From Actinomycetes bacterium (lineage in GTDB: Bacteria; Actinomycetota; Acidimicrobiia; Acidimicrobiales; Microtrichaceae), in the NCBI GenBank assembly GCA_023423215.1, contig JAFAFZ010000150.1:1-6298 (forward strand): 6,298 nt of DNA, given 5' to 3'. The notes beneath the pieces are model-generated. The model made no database searches and had not been told where the DNA came from. It worked only from the letters and a program-made list of their open reading frames with translations. Each line of letters starts with the position of its first letter. The first letter of the stretch is position 1. This document shows, one piece after another, positions 1 to 4,839 of this stretch. A program made the translations under genes and the position numbers.

Positions 1-53
1 CGATGTAGTCGCGCGCCACTCCCGGGGCGAGCGTGGGAACGGGAACCGGGCGC

Positions 54-59
54 TACCAT
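54..59 (+). promoter_or_regulatory. Possible -10 element for the five-gene operon
   Basis: TACCAT fits the TAnnnT pattern of an actinobacterial -10 box and lies 11 nt before the first ATG of the operon, which would give a very short 5' leader. No convincing -35 hexamer is seen; two tandem GGGAAC units at 35-46 sit just upstream and could be a coincidence of composition. The leader has no clear Shine-Dalgarno sequence, which would suit near-leaderless translation. The real promoter could lie left of the window. Confidence 0.2.
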
Positions 60-70
60 CGGGCGCCAAC

Positions 71-691
71 ATGGACGTCCTCACCGCAGCCTTCCAGGTC
101 CTCGCGGCCGTGATCGTCGTCGGCGGCCTGGCCAAGATGGCCTCGCCGGACGGCTTCTCGTCGCTGCTGCGCACGCTCGGCCTGCCCGCCGGCCGTGGTC
201 TGTCCCGGGCCTCGGGGGTCGTCGAGGTCGTGCTCGGCGCCGCCGCCATCGTCCTCGGCGGCCGTGCCGCAGCGCTGCTCGTCGGCCTGGCGTACACGGC
301 CTTCGCGGTCGTCGTGGTGCTCGCCCGCCGCTCCGGCGCCGCGTCGTGCGGCTGCTTCGGCTCCGTCGCATCGCCGCCCAGCCTCGTGCACGTGGTGGTC
401 AATGCCGTCTCGGCAGCGGTCGCGTTCGCCGCGGCGGTCGTCGGGCCCGAGACGCAGGTCGACAGCCAGGCGGCCCCGCCCCTCGCCGCGGTGCCCTACC
501 TCGTCACCCTCGCCACCGCCGTGTGGTTGGTCGTCGTGATCGACACCACCGGGGCGCTGGTGGCGGACCGCGTCACCGACGTCGCCAGGCTCGGGCCACG
601 CTTCCGCGACCACGGCTCGGCCGCTGCGACGGTGCCCGCTCGCACGACGCACCGCCACCGGACCCCTCGACACCAGGACGGACGGAACTGA
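71..691 (+). CDS. MauE-like redox-associated membrane protein
   Basis: A 206-residue integral membrane protein of the MauE/DoxX-like family. In methylamine dehydrogenase clusters MauE works with MauD in maturing the disulfide-rich light chain. About five hydrophobic segments are visible (roughly residues 3-21, 49-64, 66-85, 103-124 and 139-157). The GLAKM motif after the first helix is typical of the family, and the C93-G-C95-F96 motif between helices 3 and 4 is the likely redox-active pair. A hydrophilic tail rich in His and Arg follows residue 158. The ATG was chosen because a hydrophobic helix starts directly after it; the frame is open to the window edge without another start codon, so a start outside the window is formally possible. 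No strong ribosome binding site is seen. It is the first gene of the operon in this window; its stop lies 1 nt before the next ATG. The role with the next gene product is inferred. Confidence 0.82.
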   Translation: MDVLTAAFQVLAAVIVVGGLAKMASPDGFSSLLRTLGLPAGRGLSRASGVVEVVLGAAAIVLGGRAAALLVGLAYTAFAVVVVLARRSGAASCGCFGSVASPPSLVHVVVNAVSAAVAFAAAVVGPETQVDSQAAPPLAAVPYLVTLATAVWLVVVIDTTGALVADRVTDVARLGPRFRDHGSAAATVPARTTHRHRTPRHQDGRN

Positions 692-692
692 G

Positions 693-836
693 ATGCCCAG
701 TGTGCTCGATCGCACCGTCGGCTTCCTCGCCGACAAGCTCGACCGTCGCAACTTCCTCGGCAAGGCCGCGGTCGTGGGCTCCGCGGTCGTCGCGGCCCCG
801 CTCGAGTTCGGCCTGAAGCCGAAGTCCGCCTACGCG
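693..836 (+). other. Twin-arginine (Tat) signal peptide
   Basis: This encodes residues 1-48 of the cysteine-rich protein. Arg18-Arg19 lie in DRRNFLGK, close to the (S/T)RRxFLK consensus. An Ala/Val-rich core follows (25-36), and AYA at 46-48 is a good signal peptidase I site. The methylamine dehydrogenase light chain is also a Tat substrate, so this agrees with the family assignment. Export after folding or assembly in the cytoplasm is implied, although the many disulfides must form outside. Confidence 0.8.
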
Positions 837-1916
837 GCGGTGTGCAACTGCAACGGCTCGAGCTGCCCGTGCGGCTCGACCTGCTGCGACGGCTACACCG
901 AGTTCTGCTGCACCCTGAACGGCGCGAACGCCTGCCCTCCCGGCACGATCACCGCCGGCTGGTGGAAGGTCGACGGCTCGCAGTTCTGCGGCGGCGCCGC
1001 CCGCTACTACCTCGACTGCAACGCGCAGTGCGGGTCGTGCGGCTGCTCCAACGGCGTCTGCAGCGGCGCCTGCTCGGGCACCGGCTGCGGGTGCGCGAAG
1101 GGCGAGTGCGGCAACCGCAAGGCCGGCTGCACACGGTTCCGCTACGGACAGTGCAACCAGCACGTCCCGTGCGTCGGCCCGATCGTGTGCCGGGTGGTCA
1201 CCTGCGCACCGCCGTGGACCTTCGACGCCGCGTGCGGCACGAGCTCCCGCACCGACGAGGCGACCCGCAACCACCACCGCCCCTGCCTGGACGAGCCCTA
1301 CGGCAACCTGGAGTGGGTCGGCGACGTGGGCGGCGCCATCCAGGTGTCGGGCTGGGCGGTCGCCAACTCCGACTACGGCCGTGCCGGCACCCGCATCTTC
1401 CTCGACACCGACTACGTGTACCACGGGGTCGCGGACCTGCCCCGGCCGGACGTGCAGTGGGCCTTCCCGGCCTTCGGGCCGAACACCGGCTTCGACCACT
1501 CGATCATCGCCCCTGCGGGCAAGCACCTCGTCTGCCTCTGGGGCGTGGACCGACGCAACGGCACGACCTCGTTGATCGGCATGCGAGAGATCGAGGTCGC
1601 CGGGCCGTTCGGGCGCGTCGAGGCGGTCCAGGACGCCGGTGGCGGCCGCATCCGCGTCGTCGGCTGGGGCCTCGCCAACCAGGCCTGCGAGCGCATGGGC
1701 CTGCGGGTCTTCGTCGACACGGACTTCGTGTACCACGGCGTCGCCGAGCTGCCACGGCCCGACATCCACGCCGCGCAGCCCGTGTACGGGCCGAACACCG
1801 GCTTCGACGTCACGGTCCAGTCCGCGCCGGGTCGTCGGCTGGTCTGCGTGTGGGGCGTGGACCGCAAGAACGGCAGCACGAGCCTGCTCGACATGCGGGA
1901 GATCGACCTCGCATGA
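693..1916 (+). CDS. Tat-exported cysteine-rich protein, methylamine dehydrogenase light chain-like, with two C-terminal repeats
   Basis: A 407-residue exported protein. Residues 1-48 form a Tat signal (DRRNFLGK at 17-24, hydrophobic core, AYA before the predicted cut at 48/49). Residues 51-198 hold 26 Cys and resemble the methylamine dehydrogenase light chain (MauA): the CPPGT motif (81-85) followed by Trp90-Trp91, then YLDC (106-109) and a Cys pair-rich stretch, in the family's order. The light chain normally carries 12 Cys and a TTQ cofactor made from two Trp. By eye, the second Trp position, just before a conserved Cys, is Pro159 here, so TTQ is not expected. Residues 204-302 and 307-406 are two copies of an actinobacterial secreted-protein repeat. 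GGACGGAACTG just upstream gives a weak ribosome binding site, so translation probably depends on coupling to the preceding stop. The exported location is well supported; any enzymatic role is unknown. Confidence 0.8.
   Translation: MPSVLDRTVGFLADKLDRRNFLGKAAVVGSAVVAAPLEFGLKPKSAYAAVCNCNGSSCPCGSTCCDGYTEFCCTLNGANACPPGTITAGWWKVDGSQFCGGAARYYLDCNAQCGSCGCSNGVCSGACSGTGCGCAKGECGNRKAGCTRFRYGQCNQHVPCVGPIVCRVVTCAPPWTFDAACGTSSRTDEATRNHHRPCLDEPYGNLEWVGDVGGAIQVSGWAVANSDYGRAGTRIFLDTDYVYHGVADLPRPDVQWAFPAFGPNTGFDHSIIAPAGKHLVCLWGVDRRNGTTSLIGMREIEVAGPFGRVEAVQDAGGGRIRVVGWGLANQACERMGLRVFVDTDFVYHGVAELPRPDIHAAQPVYGPNTGFDVTVQSAPGRRLVCVWGVDRKNGSTSLLDMREIDLA
1302..1910 (+). repeat. Two tandem ~100-residue repeats in the cysteine-rich protein
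   Basis: Repeat 1 (1302-1598) and repeat 2 (1611-1910) are offset by 312 nt (104 residues). Both share VxGW(A/G)xAN, then F(L/V)DTD(Y/F)VYHGVA(D/E)LPRPD, then GPNTGFD, LVC(L/V)WGVDR(R/K)NG and a closing MREI(E/D). A 21-base stretch is identical at 1476-1496 and 1788-1808. The pattern matches a repeat I know from actinobacterial secreted and surface proteins (consensus idea: SGWAxDPD, xVDG, RPDV, GxxHGF, CxxxxN), probably a beta-sandwich for binding or display. The strong similarity of the two copies suggests a fairly recent internal duplication. Confidence 0.85.
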
Positions 1917-1963
1917 GCTCCCCCACCCACCCGACCACCGCGCCGCGGAGGAACGACCCATGA
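1913..1963 (+). other. Bridging mini-ORF 1 (16 codons)
   Basis: The ATG overlaps the stop of the cysteine-rich protein gene (ATGA, 1913-1916), and its TGA overlaps the ATG of the MauD-like gene (ATGA, 1960-1963). It encodes a Pro/Thr-rich 16-residue peptide with no recognisable function and contains the downstream gene's ribosome binding site. It may only couple translation across the gap, or be fortuitous. Confidence 0.2.
1947..1953 (+). promoter_or_regulatory. Ribosome binding site of the MauD-like gene
   Basis: GGAGGAA ends 6 nt before the ATG at 1960. It decides this start against the longer in-frame extension, which runs back inside the preceding gene. Confidence 0.8.
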
Positions 1964-2814
1964 CCGCACTCGTCGTCATCCAGGGCGTCGTGATCCTGCT
2001 GCTCGCCGTGCTCGTCGTCGGCCTGCTGCGCTCGCACGCCGAGATCCTCCGGGCGCTGCACGACCTGGGCGTCAACCTCGAGGACGGGGCGCCCGAGCCG
2101 GGCGGCACCCGCACCTTCGACCTGGGCACCCGCAACCGGCCCGAGGCCGCTGGCCGCCGCACGACCAACGGCGTCGCGCCCCCGGGCACGCCGGCCGCCG
2201 CACGGGTCGGCGAGAACGGCATGGCCGTCCCCGAGGACGGCCCGCTGGGCGACGCGCACGACCTGATGGGCGTCACGCCCAGCGGCGACGGCGCCGCCAT
2301 CTCGGTGCGCGGCACCGACCACCTGACGCTGCTCGCGTTCCTCTCCACCGGGTGCGCGACCTGCATGGACTTCTGGCAGGCCTTCGAGGAGCCGCAGAAC
2401 CGGCTCGTCGCCGGCAACCGGACGAACCTCGTGGTCATCACCAAGGGGCCCGACGCCGAGAGCCCCGCCTCGGTCGCCGACCTGGCCCACCCCGAGGTCG
2501 CGACGCTCATGTCGACCGAGGCCTTCGACGACTACTCGGTCCCCGTCGCGCCGTACTTCGTCCTGGTCGACGGCGAGGGCTCCCGCATCGTCGGCGAGGG
2601 CGCCGCCGCCTCGTTCAGCCAGCTCAGCTCGCTCATGTCGAAGGCCCTGGCCGACGGCGGCTACGGGATGGGCGCGCAGCGCACCCGCCGCGACGTGCTG
2701 CGCGGCCTGCGTCGTTCGGCCAGCGCGGACGAGGCGCTCGAGGCGGCCGGCATCGGCCCGGGGCACCCGAGCCTGCACGAGGACCCGCACCCGGATCGTG
2801 GAGGGACCGCCTGA
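1960..2814 (+). CDS. MauD-like membrane-anchored thioredoxin-fold protein
   Basis: A 284-residue protein. Residues 4-23 form one N-terminal membrane helix, followed by a charged segment (RSHAEILRALHDLG) and a low-complexity linker (about 41-110). A thioredoxin-like domain runs from about 111 to 232, with the strand LTLLAFLST leading into Cys132-Ala-Thr-Cys135 and a candidate cis-Pro at 198 (VPVAPYFVLVDG). This is the layout of MauD, the accessory protein needed for correct disulfides in the methylamine dehydrogenase light chain, and more broadly of TlpA/DsbE-like proteins. The C-terminal tail (about 241-284) is Arg/His/Asp-rich and outside the fold. It follows the cysteine-rich gene by 43 nt. 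The expected role is thiol-disulfide exchange on the outer face of the membrane; the cysteine-rich protein as its client is inferred from position. The stop overlaps the next ATG by one base. Confidence 0.82.
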   Translation: MTALVVIQGVVILLLAVLVVGLLRSHAEILRALHDLGVNLEDGAPEPGGTRTFDLGTRNRPEAAGRRTTNGVAPPGTPAAARVGENGMAVPEDGPLGDAHDLMGVTPSGDGAAISVRGTDHLTLLAFLSTGCATCMDFWQAFEEPQNRLVAGNRTNLVVITKGPDAESPASVADLAHPEVATLMSTEAFDDYSVPVAPYFVLVDGEGSRIVGEGAAASFSQLSSLMSKALADGGYGMGAQRTRRDVLRGLRRSASADEALEAAGIGPGHPSLHEDPHPDRGGTA

Positions 2815-3296
2815 TGGCACGCCTGTCCGCCCACCACCTGTCCTGCGAGGTGCTGCCCGGCTGGGACGTGCGCATCGAGCAGCGCGACCAGTCCCCGGTG
2901 AACGTGCCCCGATCCGACCTGCCCATGGGCGGGTACGTGCACCCGACGCTGCACGCCGGCACGTCGACCCTGCCGACCCAGCGGGGCGACTACGGCAGCG
3001 GCTTCGTCGAGCGCATGACGGCGTCCGACATCTTCGTGTGCCTGGCCGAGTTCGACCACGAGGCCGGTGCCACCGAGATGTTCGCCGACGGTCAGCCGAC
3101 GGCGCTGCGCTCGGCCGACTTCCACCCCGACGCACAGCAGCGGGTCATCGCCGGCATGTGCGGTGCCCAGAAGTTCTTCGCCGCGAACGACCGGGCGTTC
3201 TGCCTCTACGTCGTGCTCGGCTCGTGGGTGGCGCGCCAGTCGCTCGTCCCCCGCCTCAACGAGTTCATCTCGACGATCGGGATCGACCCCCGATGA
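2814..3296 (+). CDS. Conserved-looking hypothetical protein of the mau-like operon
   Basis: A 160-residue protein with no signal peptide and no membrane helix, so probably cytoplasmic. I cannot assign a function. Visible patterns are an N-terminal strand-like LPGWDVRIEQR (14-24), GGYVHPTLHAGTSTLP (39-54), RGDYGSGFVERM (57-68) followed by DIFVCLAEF (72-80), and C-terminal CLYVVLGSW (130-138). I recall similar short proteins in actinobacterial operons but have no named family for them. Four Cys (11, 76, 116, 130) form no CxxC pair. The start is set by GGAGGGA at 2800-2806, 7 nt before the ATG, and by the one-base TGATG overlap with the MauD-like gene. Its fixed place inside the coupled operon argues that it is part of the same process, possibly as a cytoplasmic partner or regulator. 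Confidence 0.72.
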   Translation: MARLSAHHLSCEVLPGWDVRIEQRDQSPVNVPRSDLPMGGYVHPTLHAGTSTLPTQRGDYGSGFVERMTASDIFVCLAEFDHEAGATEMFADGQPTALRSADFHPDAQQRVIAGMCGAQKFFAANDRAFCLYVVLGSWVARQSLVPRLNEFISTIGIDPR

Positions 3297-3373
3297 CGAC
3301 CTTCCCCTCGACCTCCCACCGACCGACCCCGTCCTGGCCGATGGCCACCACCTGCCGGAAGGACCAGCCGTGA
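3293..3373 (+). other. Bridging mini-ORF 2 (26 codons)
   Basis: The ATG overlaps the stop of the hypothetical gene (ATGA, 3293-3296), and the TGA overlaps the GTG start of the MauF-like gene (GTGA, 3370-3373). The 26-residue product (Pro/Thr/Ser-rich, one Cys) is unremarkable. It mirrors mini-ORF 1 in the other operon gap. It may serve translational coupling only, or be chance. Confidence 0.2.
3357..3363 (+). promoter_or_regulatory. Ribosome binding site of the MauF-like gene
   Basis: GGAAGGA ends 6 nt before the GTG at 3370. It supports a GTG start; no in-frame ATG or GTG lies closer upstream in the gap. Confidence 0.7.
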
Positions 3374-4152
3374 CGACGCTGCTCATCTCCCTCGCCGCCC
3401 TGACCGCCGTCGGCGCCGCCGCCCGCTCGACGTGGTCGCCGTGCGGCCTGTCGATGCTCTCGACCATCACGCCGATGGCGGAACGCAGCCGCGATCGCCG
3501 CTGGAGCGCCACCGCCGCGTGGTTCGTGCTCGGCGCGACGCTGGGCGGCGCGACGCTCGGGCTGCTCGCCGTCGCCGGTGCGTTCGCCGTCGCCCTGCTC
3601 GACCCCCCGGTCGCCGTGACCCTCGGCATCGCCGCAGTGCTCGCGGTCGCCACCGCAGCGATGGACCTCGGCATCGGCACCGAGATGCCGCACCACCGTC
3701 GCCAGGTCGACGAGGTCTGGCTCGACCAGTACCGCTCGTGGGTCTACGGACTGGGCTTCGGCTGGCAGATCGGCACCGGGCTGTCGACCTACATCATGAC
3801 GGCCGCCGTCTACCTGACCGTCGCGCTCGCCGCGCTGACCGGCGCACCGCTCGTCGCCCTCGGCATCTGCGTGCTGTTCGGCTTCGTGCGCGGGCTGGCG
3901 ATCCTGCTGGGCGTGCGGCTGACGGTGCCCGAGCGCCTCACCTCGTTCCACCGCCGCTTCGACCTGCTCGGGCCCACCGTGCGCCGCGTCGTGATCGGCC
4001 TGCAGATGGCCGTCGCCGTCGCCGCGGCCACCGGCGCCTGGGGCTCGGTCGGCGGCGTGACGACCGCCGGCGTGGTCGTGGTGCTCGGCGTGTGCACCCG
4101 CGCCTCGTTCACGCGGTCGACCTCCGAGACGACGCTCGTCGCGAAGGCCTGA
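3370..4152 (+). CDS. MauF/CcdA-like membrane protein
   Basis: A 260-residue integral membrane protein with about six hydrophobic segments (roughly 2-18, 47-76, 80-100, 128-157, 159-180, 205-242). Residues 19-37 contain SPC25G followed by LSML, like the SPC motif at the first redox Cys of the DsbD/CcdA/MauF group, which passes electrons from cytoplasmic thioredoxin across the membrane. The matching point of the second half, GFGWQIGTGLSTYIM (129-143), carries no Cys where CcdA proteins have a Pro-Cys. The other Cys (167, 242) sit elsewhere. A polar loop, PHHRRQVDEVWLDQYRSW (107-124), separates the halves. GTG start with a good ribosome binding site; overlaps mini-ORF 2. Last gene of the operon. 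It probably supports the redox state of the MauD/MauE-like proteins, but the single obvious Cys makes simple two-Cys electron transfer uncertain. Confidence 0.75.
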   Translation: MTTLLISLAALTAVGAAARSTWSPCGLSMLSTITPMAERSRDRRWSATAAWFVLGATLGGATLGLLAVAGAFAVALLDPPVAVTLGIAAVLAVATAAMDLGIGTEMPHHRRQVDEVWLDQYRSWVYGLGFGWQIGTGLSTYIMTAAVYLTVALAALTGAPLVALGICVLFGFVRGLAILLGVRLTVPERLTSFHRRFDLLGPTVRRVVIGLQMAVAVAAATGAWGSVGGVTTAGVVVVLGVCTRASFTRSTSETTLVAKA

Positions 4153-4160
4153 CCCGAGCC

Positions 4161-4182
4161 GGCCCGGCAGCGGCGCCGGGTC
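4161..4182. terminator. GC-rich hairpin between convergent genes, candidate bidirectional terminator
   Basis: CCCGGC (4163-4168) pairs perfectly with GCCGGG (4175-4180) across a 6-nt loop, extended outward by a G-T and a G-C pair. It fills the 34-nt gap between two facing stop codons. No T-run follows on either strand, so it is not a classic intrinsic terminator. An alternative longer pairing is GCCGGCCC (4158-4165) with GGGCCGGC (4190-4197). In such GC-rich DNA some pairing is expected by chance. Confidence 0.35.
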
Positions 4183-4186
4183 CGTG

Positions 4187-4741
4187 TCAGGGCCGGCGCC
4201 CGATGAAGGCGAGCAACCGGGTCTGCTCGTCCGCCTTCTCGGGCACCTCGACCCGCGGCCCGTAGTGGCCGCTCTCGCGCATGGGCGTGTCGTCCATCGA
4301 CTCCATGCCCGAGAGCATGCCGTGCACCTCGTCGGGGTCCAGCTGCTCGTCCTGGCCGGTCGCCCGCGCCAGGTCCCAGGTGTGCAGCAGCACGTCGCTC
4401 GTGGCGATCATGTCGAACGCGGCCTCGAAGGACATGCGTCCCATGGGCGTGTCGCGTTCGCTCGGCGCCAGCTCCGGATCGTCGAGCCAGCCCTGCGCGG
4501 TGCGGTCGAACCACGCCCAGGCTCCGGCAGGATCGTCCTCCACCGACGGGCCGGGCTCGAGCTCGAGCCCCCAGGTGCCGGCGAACATGCCGGGGACCCA
4601 CTCGACCAGGTGCCCGACGACGTCGCGGGCCACCCACCCCTCGCACGGTGCGGGGCGGTCCCATCCGTCCCCCTCGACACCGTCGACCCGACGGGAGAAG
4701 CCGTCGGCCGCCCGGCGGTACCGCTCCGAGATCTCGCTCAT
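4187..4741 (-). CDS. TIGR03086-family metal-binding protein (DinB/mycothiol-isomerase-like)
   Basis: A 184-residue soluble protein of the DinB-like four-helix group that includes mycothiol-dependent maleylpyruvate isomerase N-terminal domains. Family marks seen are the CEGWVARDVVGHLVEW stretch (33-48) with candidate metal ligand His44, and SDVLLHTWDLARATG (115-129) with Asp116, His120 and Asp123. The length is normal for the TIGR03086 subgroup. Members are usually annotated only as metal-binding; some related enzymes use mycothiol, the actinobacterial thiol, but no substrate can be named here. The ATG is set by GGAGG 7 nt upstream. It probably has its own promoter in the gap before it, overlapped by a palindromic operator, and it converges on the mau-like operon. 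No functional link to that operon is evident. Confidence 0.85.
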   Translation of the reverse strand: MSEISERYRRAADGFSRRVDGVEGDGWDRPAPCEGWVARDVVGHLVEWVPGMFAGTWGLELEPGPSVEDDPAGAWAWFDRTAQGWLDDPELAPSERDTPMGRMSFEAAFDMIATSDVLLHTWDLARATGQDEQLDPDEVHGMLSGMESMDDTPMRESGHYGPRVEVPEKADEQTRLLAFIGRRP

Positions 4742-4746
4742 GTCCA

Positions 4747-4753
4747 CACCTCC
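4747..4753 (-). promoter_or_regulatory. Ribosome binding site of the TIGR03086-family gene
   Basis: Read on the minus strand this is GGAGGTG. Its GGAGG core lies 7 nt before the ATG at 4741 and fixes this start; the reading frame stays open far upstream only as a shadow of the neighbouring gene. Confidence 0.8.
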
Positions 4754-4770
4754 GTCACGACGTGCCGCAC

Positions 4771-4776
4771 ACCTTA
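4771..4776 (-). promoter_or_regulatory. Probable -10 box for the TIGR03086-family gene
   Basis: On the minus strand TAAGGT fits TAnnnT and would place the transcript start about 23 nt before the ATG, leaving room for the ribosome binding site. It directly abuts the palindrome at 4777-4792. The -35 region (about 4794-4799, CTGCGT) is poor. Confidence 0.45.
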
Positions 4777-4792
4777 TCAACCGACCGGTTGA
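4777..4792. promoter_or_regulatory. Perfect palindrome, candidate TetR-family operator
   Basis: TCAACCG-AC-CGGTTGA is a perfect inverted repeat with 7-bp arms and a 2-nt centre. The form, A/T-tipped arms around ACCGACCGGT, is typical of operators of actinobacterial TetR-family repressors. It fills the spacer upstream of the probable -10 box of the minus-strand gene, where a bound repressor would block RNA polymerase. It is one of the few AT-containing stretches in the window. No regulator gene is present in the window. Confidence 0.6.
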
Positions 4793-4839
4793 ACGCAGAG
4801 CGGTCGGCGTCGCGACGACGGCGCAGCCGGGGCTGGACG

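Noticed and set aside
1..59. A divergent minus-strand gene starting near the left edge (GTG at 17-19 or ATG at 57-59)
   Set aside because: At most about 19 codons are visible, with no properly spaced ribosome binding site and nothing recognisable in the translation. It cannot be supported.
693..1916. Calling the Cys-rich gene a functional methylamine dehydrogenase subunit (mauA)
   Set aside because: The second TTQ Trp appears replaced, there are more than twice the usual Cys, a repeat domain is fused on, and no heavy chain gene is visible.
573..2510. A 645-codon open frame on the minus strand opposite the Cys-rich and MauD-like genes
   Set aside because: It is a by-product of GC-rich codon usage in the opposite strand's genes. 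It has biased Arg/Ala/Gly composition and no recognisable domain, and the plus-strand genes there are clearly real.
2661..3680. A 339-codon minus-strand open frame under genes 3 to 5
   Set aside because: Low-complexity translation without motifs, crossing three well-supported, coupled plus-strand genes.
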